Below, in pieces: positions 1 through 5,163 of a stretch of DNA of 5,163 bases. The DNA is from Candidatus Sabulitectum sp. Its GTDB lineage: Bacteria; Fermentibacterota; Fermentibacteria; Fermentibacterales; Fermentibacteraceae. Position 1 is the stretch's first letter. Each line of letters opens with the position of its first letter. The stretch covers positions 1 through 5,163 of the forward strand of contig JAGLDB010000151.1 in NCBI GenBank assembly GCA_023145935.1, given 5' to 3'. The translations under genes and the position numbers were made by a program. The notes beneath the pieces were generated by a model. That model was not told where the DNA came from, did not search any database, and worked only from the letters and a program-made list of their open reading frames with translations.

Positions 1-59
1 GACGGTTCCTCACCCAACCATATCCTGTTGATCAGAGCCGGCAGATCCACTTTACCCAT
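1..59 (-). CDS. Start of an unidentified gene, cut by the window edge
   Basis: Only the first 19 codons lie in the window, beginning MGKVDLPALINRIWLGEEP. The ATG at 59-57 lies inside the last codons of the ABC transporter, giving an 8-base overlap, and a GGGG stretch about five bases upstream can serve as ribosome binding site. This arrangement implies translational coupling with the exporter, so the product probably works with it, for example in maturation or regulation of the exported substrate. The visible residues are too few to assign a family and I do not recognise them. The reading frame is open to the window edge. Confidence 0.6.
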   Translation of the reverse strand, partial: MGKVDLPALINRIWLGEEP

Positions 60-1824
60 GAATCCCCATTTCATTATCTGTTTTTGTCTTCACATAACTA
101 TAGTATTGTCCGTGCAACTTCATCAGTGAACTGTGTGTTCCACTCTCGGTAACACAGCCACCTGAAATTACATGGATTTTATCGCAGTGTCGCATGGTAG
201 AAAGCCGGTGTGCAATAACTATAACTTTCATAGATGCCGAAAGCTTCTTCACATACTCTACAATCAAGTCTTCGTGACCGGTATCCTGGCTTGAAGTTAT
301 TTCATCAAGAAGAAGTATTTTGGGTTTCCTCAGTACTGCCCTGGCAATTGCTAATCTCTGCTTCTGCCCAACGGAAAAGTCAAAGATGGCCTTATCTATT
401 ATTGTCTCATACTGATTCTGCTGGCTCATAATCAACTCATGCAGATTTAGTTCTTTTGCTGTGCTGACTACCTCTTCAAATGTCGCCAGGGGATTCAGCA
501 GCATAATGTTTTCTTTAATTGACGCCTTCAGTAGCAGAGGTTCCTGCTCCACCAGAGCGATTGAACTTCTCAGGGCAGCTATCTGGCTGCTGTTTGCTTC
601 CTTTCCGTTAACAAGATATTTGCCGTTTCCAATCTTGTATACCCCCAGTAGAATATCAAACAATGTTGTTTTTCCCGCACCGGATTCTCCAACCAGACCA
701 ATCAGGTTCTCCTTCTCGAATGAAATGTTCAGATTGTTAAACACCGGGGTTTCACGATTGTACTGGAAATGAACATTTTCAAGACGAATCTCAATCTTCG
801 CCGGTTTGAAATCATTATCGACTGTCTCGCTCTCAAATTCCAACACGCCTATTACCCTGTCCAGAGCGGATGTGGCAACCTGCATGGTAACATTCGTATT
901 CAGCAAAGAGTTAATCGCAGAGTAAAGGAAAATGATGTAAGCATTGAAGGCTATCAGAGCGCCAATAGTAAGACTACCATTAATCACAAGCAAGCCCCCG
1001 TATACAAAGGTAAGCAGTGGTATTGCCGACGAGAAGAAACCGGTAAGAGCTTTGTGACTCTGATCATGCCTGCCGTATTCAATATGATTTCTGAAAGCGG
1101 GAATTGCCGATCTGAAATACCGTTTTACTGCTGAGTTTTCCCTGTTTGACCTCTTAAGAAATTTCAGGAATCTAAGGGATTCCTGCAAAGCTGAAATCTC
1201 AAATGCCCTGTTCTCAAGAAAATCCGTAAAGATTCTTTTCATTCTGGAGCTGTAACGAAGAGTAAACAGGATAAGAAGTGGAAACAGAACAGCCGCCACG
1301 AAAGTAAGTCTGACGCTTACAAGGAACATTCCGGTAATACTTACAAGAGAAATTAGAACATCTTTTAACAAAACAACAAGCTGGTGACCAAACAGGGTAT
1401 TTATGTAACCAGGGTCCTGGCTGATTCGAGACAACATATAATCAGCACTGTTTTGATGAAATGTTTTGAAATTCGAATACGCGTACTTCTTCAGTAATCT
1501 CAAACGCAGATCCATCATTATCTGCGAATTCAAATTGTAGAACATAATTCCGGCAATGTAACCGGAAATTCCCATGGTTACAAATATGGAAACACAGATA
1601 ATTGCCTGGCGCAAAAGCAGGCGGCTGTCTGTGCCGGGAATTGCAACATCTACAATCTGTCTGATAATCATAGGAGCCGGCATTATCAACAAGGCATTGA
1701 ACAACAGCAGTAATGCAGCTGTGATCAGTTGCCTTCTGTATCTGCTGTAGTATATCCCGAAGACAAGATTGTACTTGCGAATCAGTGTTTTCAATTGCTC
1801 TGCAGTATCAGAAATTCTAGCCAT
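52..1824 (-). CDS. ABC transporter half-exporter (fused membrane and ATP-binding domains)
   Basis: This is a type I ABC exporter half-transporter expected to work as an inner-membrane dimer. With the start chosen here (ATG at 1824, MARISD) it has 590 residues, the usual length. The N-terminal half is a six-helix ABC membrane domain: hydrophobic segments near residues 33-56, 72-98, a pair in 150-195 and a pair in 265-310. The C-terminal ATPase has an A-loop tyrosine (FQY), Walker A GESGAGKT near 380, Q-loop LVEQEP, signature FSVGQ near 483 instead of the canonical LSGGQ, Walker B ILLLDE with the catalytic glutamate near 505, and H-loop AHR near 535. No C39 peptidase domain is present. A GTG at 1896 would add 24 residues, but it has no properly spaced ribosome binding site and that stretch is covered by a better-initiated small ORF in another frame; ATGs at 1833 and 1830 are also possible. 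The substrate cannot be read from the sequence; peptide or lipid export are the usual roles. Confidence 0.93.
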   Translation of the reverse strand: MARISDTAEQLKTLIRKYNLVFGIYYSRYRRQLITAALLLLFNALLIMPAPMIIRQIVDVAIPGTDSRLLLRQAIICVSIFVTMGISGYIAGIMFYNLNSQIMMDLRLRLLKKYAYSNFKTFHQNSADYMLSRISQDPGYINTLFGHQLVVLLKDVLISLVSITGMFLVSVRLTFVAAVLFPLLILFTLRYSSRMKRIFTDFLENRAFEISALQESLRFLKFLKRSNRENSAVKRYFRSAIPAFRNHIEYGRHDQSHKALTGFFSSAIPLLTFVYGGLLVINGSLTIGALIAFNAYIIFLYSAINSLLNTNVTMQVATSALDRVIGVLEFESETVDNDFKPAKIEIRLENVHFQYNRETPVFNNLNISFEKENLIGLVGESGAGKTTLFDILLGVYKIGNGKYLVNGKEANSSQIAALRSSIALVEQEPLLLKASIKENIMLLNPLATFEEVVSTAKELNLHELIMSQQNQYETIIDKAIFDFSVGQKQRLAIARAVLRKPKILLLDEITSSQDTGHEDLIVEYVKKLSASMKVIVIAHRLSTMRHCDKIHVISGGCVTESGTHSSLMKLHGQYYSYVKTKTDNEMGIHG

Positions 1825-1909
1825 TTGCATCATTCCATTCAAAAAGTCGCCCGGACAATCCTGTACAGCAGAAAAGCTCTCGATTCGCGAACACACCCCA
1901 ATAGCTCAT
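1817..1909 (-). CDS. Candidate 30-residue small protein coupled to the ABC exporter
   Basis: An ATG at 1909 sits 7 bases after a GGGAG ribosome binding site, the best initiation signal upstream of the transporter. It opens 30 codons ending in TAG at 1819-1817, and that stop lies within ATGGCTAG, which holds the transporter's own ATG. Such an overlap is typical of translationally coupled genes. The peptide begins MSYWGVFANR, has a Cys pair at 14-15 followed by Thr-Gly, and ends LFEWNDANG. In-frame TAA upstream rules out a longer version. It could be a ribosomal peptide precursor exported by the neighbour, a leader that only couples translation, or the stub of a deleted gene; the GVFANR start faintly recalls the N-terminus of asparagine synthase-like proteins. 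No leader motif of a known peptide class is clear, and no modifying enzyme is visible. Confidence 0.45.
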   Translation of the reverse strand: MSYWGVFANRELFCCTGLSGRLFEWNDANG

Positions 1910-2024
1910 TTCTCTACTCCCTTTGCATTATTACCGCATGAGAGCTGAAGATTGACCAAAATGAAATCTGTAACAAAGCGTGGAAGTGATTTCTGGATAG
2001 TATTCTTCAAACAGTTGTTTCACA
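1910..2024 (-). other. Gap between DUF2442 gene and exporter operon
   Basis: This 115-base stretch has no recognisable gene and no strong terminator. The best promoter-like pair on the minus strand is TTGTTA at 1976-1971 and AATCTT at 1953-1948, separated by 17 bases, which is a weak match. It also holds a 30-codon open frame from a GTG at 2023 to TAA at 1931 that begins (M)KQLFEEYYPEI and overlaps the DUF2442 stop by one base of the start region. That frame has no good ribosome binding site of its own; it may be chance or a gene remnant. Confidence 0.3.
1917..1921 (-). promoter_or_regulatory. Ribosome binding site ahead of the small ORF
   Basis: GGGAG on the minus strand lies 7 bases before the ATG at 1909 and 20 bases before the GTG at 1896. 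The spacing supports initiation at 1909, and therefore argues that the long 614-residue version of the ABC transporter is not the real one. Confidence 0.55.
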
Positions 2025-2294
2025 CTATCTTAGAGTGCTATTTGTTGCTGTTTTCTGCAGTTCTTTCACTGAATCCTCATACAAGGTATCAGGACAGATG
2101 TCCTGTTCATTCGGCCATGTCACTGTTCCATATTCAACTCTTGCCTGTTTGAAATACCTAGTGTCTTTAAGTTCTTTAAAAACGCCGAAATCAAGCAGGT
2201 ATGAACAATCAAAAACAGCTTTCTCTCCATTTGTGAACACAATAATCAGCCGATAGTCTTCTGTAGTAGTAACACTTTCAACTCTCGGATTCAT
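2025..2294 (-). CDS. DUF2442 domain protein
   Basis: The 89-residue product matches the small DUF2442 family along nearly its whole length. Recognisable landmarks are the start MNPRVESV, the strand FTNGEKAVFDCSYLL, then GVFKELKD, YFKQARV and the conserved TWPNEQDICPDTLYEDSV around residues 58-76. About 13 residues after this core (KELQKTATNSTLR) are beyond the usual domain. The function of the family is not established; its genes commonly sit directly after a DUF4160 gene, and the pair is sometimes listed as a candidate toxin-antitoxin module. Here the DUF4160 partner lies four bases upstream but is broken. The ribosome binding site (GAGG at 2305-2302) is inside the end of that partner, so the two were probably translated together. 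The DUF2442 frame itself is intact. Confidence 0.85.
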   Translation of the reverse strand: MNPRVESVTTTEDYRLIIVFTNGEKAVFDCSYLLDFGVFKELKDTRYFKQARVEYGTVTWPNEQDICPDTLYEDSVKELQKTATNSTLR

Positions 2295-2298
2295 GATC

Positions 2299-2567
2299 TT
2301 ACCTCAGTGGTTCAATTTTGTACGGTTACTGCCCGTTCACAGCCAGTTCCCAGTCTGCGACCAGTACATCTCTATGGATTTCCAAACATGCCTGTACAAG
2401 TTTCATTTTGTTGACGGCAGTGAACCAGCAAGAACATCACCATCTGGTATTGCAACAACAGCTTCCATACCCTGGTATGAAACATGAATGTGTGCCCTGC
2501 TGTGTTTGCGGTTATCAGCAAAGTAAAGATGAACAATTATCCCATAGAACGTTGATATTACAGGCAT
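2299..2567 (-). pseudogene. DUF4160 domain gene, broken by frameshift and nonsense codon
   Basis: Reading from the ATG at 2567 (GGGAAG seven bases upstream) gives MPVISTFYGIIVHLYFADN, then HIHVSYQGMEAVVAIPDG and LAGSLPSTK, a clear DUF4160 N-terminal part, before TGA at 2405-2403. Shifting frame at the run of four A's (2409-2406) restores the rest of the family: KLVQACLEIHRD followed by VADWELAVNGQ. A second in-frame stop, TAA at 2328-2326, follows, after which PYKIEPLR and the natural TAA at 2301 complete the usual C-terminus. With one base restored the gene would be 89 codons, normal for the family. The frameshift could be a homopolymer sequencing error, but the nonsense codon, probably CAA to TAA, cannot be explained that way, so true decay is more likely. 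Its intact neighbour is DUF2442. Confidence 0.88.
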
Positions 2568-2688
2568 CTATCTACTTCCCACCTTTCCTCTCTCATTACA
2601 TTATTATTGTATGGGAGCATCGAATAAGCAATAGTGTAACCGGGAACAATAGGCAGTACCTGTTGTATATTACGGGAAAGGAGAGTAA
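2568..2688. other. Divergent intergenic region between DUF4160 remnant and lipoprotein ORF
   Basis: These 121 bases lie between two diverging starts and should hold promoters in both directions. Only weak candidates are visible. On the minus strand, TTGCTT and AATAAT are 17 bases apart (AATAAT near 2600). On the plus strand there is a TATATT at 2666-2671 without a convincing -35 and very close to the ribosome binding site. No RNA gene or repeat is evident. Confidence 0.3.
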
Positions 2689-2775
2689 ATGAAAACAAAG
2701 AAATGGATCATGGTATTGATTGCAGCAATGACAATTCTCTTGTCTTCTTCCTGCGATGCACCGAAACCCACTTGA
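2689..2775 (+). CDS. Very short lipoprotein ORF, probably truncated
   Basis: An excellent AAAGGAG ribosome binding site (AGGAG at 2679-2683, five bases before the ATG) starts a 28-codon frame. The product begins MKTKKWIMVLIAAMTILL and continues to SSSC, a textbook lipoprotein signal: basic N-terminus, hydrophobic core and a lipobox with cysteine near residue 22, which would be lipidated. Only DAPKPT follows before TGA at 2773-2775. If that TGA is read through, 15 further sense codons (AGYNNSEQSVLTETS) run to a TAA at 2821, with composition plausible for a small periplasmic peptide. It is therefore either a genuine tiny lipoprotein, a 44-codon gene with a nonsense mutation, or the head of a longer lipoprotein lost by deletion. 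It is the only plus-strand gene in the window. No function can be assigned. Confidence 0.6.
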   Translation: MKTKKWIMVLIAAMTILLSSSCDAPKPT

Positions 2776-2790
2776 GCAGGATACAACAAT

Positions 2791-2809
2791 TCAGAACAGT
2801 CTGTTCTGA
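2791..2809. terminator. Perfect inverted repeat, possible terminator between converging genes
   Basis: TCAGAACAG and CTGTTCTGA are exact reverse complements around one base, folding as an 8-bp stem with a 3-base loop. It lies between the end of the plus-strand lipoprotein ORF and the end of the minus-strand PIN gene. On the minus strand it is followed by ATTGTTGTAT, a poor T-tract, so termination of the PIN transcript is plausible but weak. The core GAAC-N5-GTTC is close to, but one base longer than, the Gram-positive LexA site GAAC-N4-GTTC, so a protein-binding site is a less likely alternative. Confidence 0.4.
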
Positions 2810-2848
2810 CAGAAACCAGTTAATTCTATATGTATTGTGGCGTATCTA

Positions 2849-3274
2849 TTACTTCTTCGAGAGATGCTCTGCTTCTCTCATAAAATCGGCAGGAGTTAAT
2901 ATCTTTATGCCACGCCACTGTTGAAGACGGAGTAAGTGCAGATCTCCGGAGACAATTACCCCGGCTCTTGCAGCCAATGCACATTCAAGAATCTTGTTGT
3001 CATCCGGGTCTTCCTTCACTGCAGACACAGGCCCTTCTGAAGAAACTATCCGACAAAGACTGTGAATTTCTTCAATCAGTGTAAAAGCCTGGCTGGAGGA
3101 AAGTCCAAATTTGGGTCTTCTGAGAACATCGCGTATCTCATCCAGAATTGGAATCGATGTATAAACAAGAATTGAGCCTCCAAGGGCAAGCCCGATAACA
3201 CCAGTTGGAATTCCTCCTAAGAGAAAAGCTGAGATATACACACTGGAATCCAGAACAACCCGTAAAGAGCTCAC
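2849..3274 (-). CDS. PIN-domain toxin of a type II toxin-antitoxin pair
   Basis: The 141-residue protein is a full-length PIN-domain protein of the 'putative toxin-antitoxin toxin component, PIN family' type (COG1569-like). PIN toxins are Mg2+-dependent ribonucleases that cut RNA, often tRNA or rRNA. The acidic site is complete: Asp9 in VVLDSSVYISA, Glu46 in LDEIRDVLRRP, Asp92 in EDPDDNKILECA, and Asp111 in VSGDLHLL, followed by the usual ILTPADF near the C-terminus. Translation starts at GTG 3274, overlapping the antitoxin stop in a GTGA four-base overlap, with GAGGAA nine bases upstream; this coupling keeps toxin below antitoxin. Antitoxin upstream, toxin downstream is the standard order. 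All active residues are present, so the protein is probably functional; its RNA target is unknown. Confidence 0.9.
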   Translation of the reverse strand: MSSLRVVLDSSVYISAFLLGGIPTGVIGLALGGSILVYTSIPILDEIRDVLRRPKFGLSSSQAFTLIEEIHSLCRIVSSEGPVSAVKEDPDDNKILECALAARAGVIVSGDLHLLRLQQWRGIKILTPADFMREAEHLSKK

Positions 3275-3522
3275 TGATTGCGGTTCCTCTCTTTGCGATA
3301 TGCTTTGATCTCCTTCTGAACATCTTCAGCAGTAAGCTCTTCTCTCTCTGCTATCTCACGCCCCATCGCAAAGATATTGATCCATCGCTGCTTACGGCAT
3401 ATATACGCCCTGGCGGCTTCACGCAGGAAGTCCGAACGACTGCGTGATTCCATTCGAGCAACCTCGTCAATCTCTCGGAGCAGGCCTTCCTGAAAGGCGA
3501 TATTTACGGTTTTGGTTCCCAT
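3271..3522 (-). CDS. Ribbon-helix-helix antitoxin (CopG/Arc type)
   Basis: An 83-residue protein with an N-terminal ribbon-helix-helix DNA-binding domain: strand TKTVNIAF (residues 3-10), helix EGLLREIDEVARM, turn SRSRSDF and helix LREAARAYICRK. The charged C-terminal part (about residues 44-83, with AEREELTAEDVQKEI) would wrap and inhibit the PIN toxin encoded immediately downstream with a four-base overlap. RHH antitoxins bind their own promoter as dimers, and a perfect inverted repeat sits 23 bases upstream of this start. The ATG at 3522 is preceded by GAGGAG at a short spacing of four bases. The family and pairing with PIN are clear; the specific name (such as VapB-type) is not assigned because the sub-family is uncertain. 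Confidence 0.88.
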   Translation of the reverse strand: MGTKTVNIAFQEGLLREIDEVARMESRSRSDFLREAARAYICRKQRWINIFAMGREIAEREELTAEDVQKEIKAYRKERNRNQ

Positions 3523-3545
3523 TCATCTCCTCACTTTCATTGATC

Positions 3546-3566
3546 AATATACAATGTTTGTATATT
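3546..3566. promoter_or_regulatory. Probable operator of the toxin-antitoxin operon
   Basis: AATATACAA and TTGTATATT form a perfect 9-bp inverted repeat around TGT, 23 bases before the antitoxin ATG. The arms contain the best -10 candidates of the minus strand (TATACA at 3564-3559, TATATT at 3551-3546), though no good -35 is seen. Binding of RHH antitoxin dimers here would block RNA polymerase, the usual autoregulation of such pairs. The role is inferred from position and symmetry. Confidence 0.72.
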
Positions 3567-3589
3567 CAGGCAGGTACCGCATTCCTGAT

Positions 3590-3889
3590 CTATATGACAT
3601 GAATTGCTTCTTTTAAAATATTGTGTTTCAATGCCTTGTGCAGAGCATCAGGAGTGACAAGATCAACAGGTCTGTCTACCAACCTTGAAAGAGATTTTTG
3701 CAAACGCGCAAAAGCGAAAAAACCGATTGCAGCTCCCGGTTCGAATTCAACAAGAATATCAATATCGCTGTTCTGCCCAGCATCTTCTCTTGCGACTGAA
3801 CCAAATATGGACAGAGAACTAACACGAAACTGACGCAGAAGCGCCCGGTTCTCTCTGAGAATCTCAATGATCTGTTCTATATCATCCAT
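3590..3889 (-). CDS. Minimal nucleotidyltransferase, MntA-like, without HEPN partner
   Basis: From the ATG at 3889 the protein is 99 residues, typical of minimal nucleotidyltransferases (COG1669 type). It shows the family motif GSx10DxD exactly: Gly30-Ser31 in SIFGSVARED, then Asp42 and Asp44 in SDIDILVEF, with the third acidic residue Asp76 in RPVDLVT. These bind the metal and nucleotide. Characterised MntA antitoxins add AMP units to a HEPN ribonuclease toxin (HepT) and so silence it. Here no HEPN gene follows; the next 67 bases are intergenic and then the RHH/PIN pair begins. An ATG at 3916 would add nine residues; 3889 is preferred because of the family's usual start and GGGAG ten bases upstream, but 3916, five bases past the preceding gene's stop, is possible. 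It may share a transcript with the propeller gene. Confidence 0.85.
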   Translation of the reverse strand: MDDIEQIIEILRENRALLRQFRVSSLSIFGSVAREDAGQNSDIDILVEFEPGAAIGFFAFARLQKSLSRLVDRPVDLVTPDALHKALKHNILKEAIHVI

Positions 3890-3921
3890 GATAGCAGAAC
3901 TCCCTTGGGCATACATTCACT

Positions 3922-5045
3922 CTACAAAATATCATCCACCGCTTCAAACATGTATACTCTGTAGAATTCGTCAGGATTTGCCGGATAGGCACAAATCGTT
4001 TTATGTATTTCAAATTCCCAGCGAATGTTTTCATCGCTGAGAGGAACTATTACCTCCACAGTTGCCAGGTATTCTCCGCTGTGAGAGTAAACCTGAAATG
4101 TTGGTTGAGCGGTCAATCCGGAACGAATCCATACTCTGTCTCTGTGATCAACATCTATATCTATTATTGCATTGAAGTTTTTCGGCGGATGTATCTCATT
4201 AGGAATGCCGCCACCATAAACAGCAGCAAGATTACTGACATAGACCGCTTCTTCATTTAACTCAGTTCAGTTTTCTCTTGAGGCTCAACAGGGTTTGTTA
4301 CAGTAAATCTATTTCTCCCGGCAAGGTCACATGAAATGAATTCATAAACATCTGCACGGGCTGGTGCATAGTACAGATTCCCTTGAGAATCCACATCGTA
4401 CACTACTGATAAAATTGAAGAATAGAACAAACTTTCCAATGCCTGTAAATCAATTATGCCTGTGGCCTGCCATAGATTGATATGTTCCGGTGTCCCGAAT
4501 TGCACTGTTGCCAGGAAGGTATCCAATATCAGCCCACCACCGCTTGAAACAGGCTCTTCTGAAAAAAGAACTATTGCTGCTGAATCGCTGTATACAGTGA
4601 TACAGGAAGGTGCCATGTTCTGATACTCCAACACAGTGCTGATGTATTCTCCGTCCGGTGTAAATCGGAACACTTTCCCATGCATAAAATCTAAAACAAG
4701 AAGATTGCCTGATATATCCAGATCAAATCCTACGGGATTCAAAAACTCTCCCGGAGCAGATCCTTCTCTGGAAATTGTTCGTAAATATGTTCCGTGGGAA
4801 TCAAATACTGATATTTGTCTCTTCACCCGATCCAATACAAATATGTCACCGGAATCATTTTCTCTGATAGTCTGTATTTCCCCAAACATGTAGCTTGGCT
4901 CACCGGAATTTATTCCGATTGAATCAACCACAGTTACCTGTAAAGTTTCCTGATGGCTTTCTACTACGGCATCCTGCCTGCTGCATGCCATAAATATCAA
5001 AAACAAAGATATCTGGAAATACCTGGTTATTCTGACTCTACTCAC
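3922..5045 (-). pseudogene. 6-bladed beta-propeller (NHL-type) lipoprotein, split by one frameshift
   Basis: The gene starts at GTG 5045 and encodes a lipoprotein signal (MSRVRITRYF, hydrophobic core, Cys21 in FMACS) and then NHL-like propeller blades: SGDIFVLDRVKRQISVFDSHG near 66-84, GSAPGEFLNPVGFDLDISGN near 95-114, LLVLDFMHGKVFRFTPDGEY, and later VYDVDSQGNLYYAPA near 215-229. This frame ends after 262 codons at TAA 4259-4257. In the -1 frame, open from about 4266 to TAG at 3922, another 113 codons continue the fold: ELNEEAVYVSN, then IIDIDVDHRDRVWIRSG and FQVYSHSGEYLATVEV, a typical closing blade. One missing base near 4263-4266 explains the break; the repaired protein would be about 374 residues, normal for this class. 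Such lipoproteins are surface or periplasmic and mostly uncharacterised. Either a recent mutation or an assembly indel is possible, since both halves remain well conserved. Confidence 0.85.
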
Positions 5046-5050
5046 AGTAT

Positions 5051-5058
5051 TCTCCTTT
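5051..5058 (-). promoter_or_regulatory. Ribosome binding site fixing the propeller gene start at GTG 5045
   Basis: AAAGGAGA on the minus strand places AGGAG six bases before GTG 5045. Starting there yields a compact 21-residue lipoprotein signal peptide. The longer frame from TTG 5135 has no such site and begins on the promoter's -35 box. Confidence 0.8.
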
Positions 5059-5106
5059 GATATCTGTGTTGGTATTCTTGTTGTGTGTAATACTTTATTG
5101 TCGTCT

Positions 5107-5135
5107 ATTTTACTATTTCTTAAGGATACCGTCAA
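5107..5135 (-). promoter_or_regulatory. Sigma70-type promoter of the propeller lipoprotein gene
   Basis: On the minus strand TTGACG (5135-5130) and TAAAAT (5112-5107) each match five of six consensus bases and are separated by exactly 17 bases. Transcription would begin near 5100, giving a leader of about 55 bases ahead of the ribosome binding site at 5051-5058. It is the strongest promoter in the window and may also serve the nucleotidyltransferase downstream. Confidence 0.75.
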
Positions 5136-5163
5136 CCAGAATTGTTTTCCAAATACATTAGAT

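Noticed and set aside
769..1134. 121-codon plus-strand ORF
   Set aside because: Shadow of the ABC transporter membrane domain, which is certain on the other strand.
2318..2692. 124-codon plus-strand ORF
   Set aside because: It is antisense to the recognisable DUF4160 remnant, has no family resemblance and no convincing initiation signal.
2791..2809. LexA/SOS box
   Set aside because: The symmetric core is GAAC-N5-GTTC, one base longer than the known GAAC-N4-GTTC site, and it lies at gene ends rather than at a promoter.
3523..3589. HEPN toxin start after the nucleotidyltransferase
   Set aside because: An ATG near 3579 opens only 12 codons (MRYLPEYTNIVY) before a stop, without HEPN features.
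3922..4116. Separate 64-residue gene with a TTG start
   Set aside because: The same frame is open upstream to about 4266 and continues the beta-propeller; the TTG is an internal leucine codon.
5046..5135. Extended N-terminus of the propeller protein from TTG 5135
   Set aside because: TTG 5135 is the -35 box of a strong promoter, and the GTG at 5045 has a proper ribosome binding site and signal peptide.
1..5163. CRISPR array, tRNA, rRNA, insertion sequence
   Set aside because: No regularly spaced repeats, tRNA-like folds, rRNA motifs, transposase coding or terminal inverted repeats were seen on reading both strands.

Overview
This is a 5.16 kb bacterial window, AT-leaning by eye, with almost everything on the minus strand; the only plus-strand gene is a tiny lipoprotein-like ORF. 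Strong AGGAG-type ribosome binding sites and a clean sigma70-type promoter (TTGACG, 17 bp, TAAAAT) argue against a typical Bacteroidetes host. The lipoprotein with a 6-bladed beta-propeller of NHL type suggests a diderm, possibly from the wider FCB group or a candidate phylum. That placement is inference. Stop codons and a GTGA gene overlap fit the standard bacterial code.

Layout, read along the minus strand from right to left. (a) 5135-3922: promoter, then a beta-propeller lipoprotein gene broken by a single -1 frameshift near 4263-4266. The 64-residue ORF at 3922-4116 is not a separate gene but its C-terminal piece. (b) 3889-3590: a MntA-like minimal nucleotidyltransferase with an intact GSx10DxD motif but no HEPN (HepT) toxin partner beside it. 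(c) 3522-2849: a complete type II toxin-antitoxin pair, an RHH antitoxin overlapping a PIN toxin, with a perfect 9+3+9 inverted repeat just upstream as probable autoregulatory operator. (d) 2823-2689 (plus strand): a 28-codon lipoprotein start with a strong RBS that stops early at TGA. (e) 2567-2025: a DUF4160 gene ruined by a frameshift and a nonsense codon, followed by an intact DUF2442 gene, its usual partner. (f) 1909-1: a 30-codon ORF with a good RBS whose stop overlaps the start of a type I ABC exporter half-transporter, which in turn overlaps the start of a further gene cut by the window edge.

The centre (2.0-3.9 kb) is a cluster of small defence or toxin-antitoxin-type modules, several decayed or missing partners, as is usual in accessory islands. 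The ABC exporter operon on the left, with its very short upstream ORF, is the best candidate for something undescribed: a peptide plus its exporter, or a coupling leader. Three of the genes carry lesions; each may be true decay or, for the two single-base indels, assembly error.
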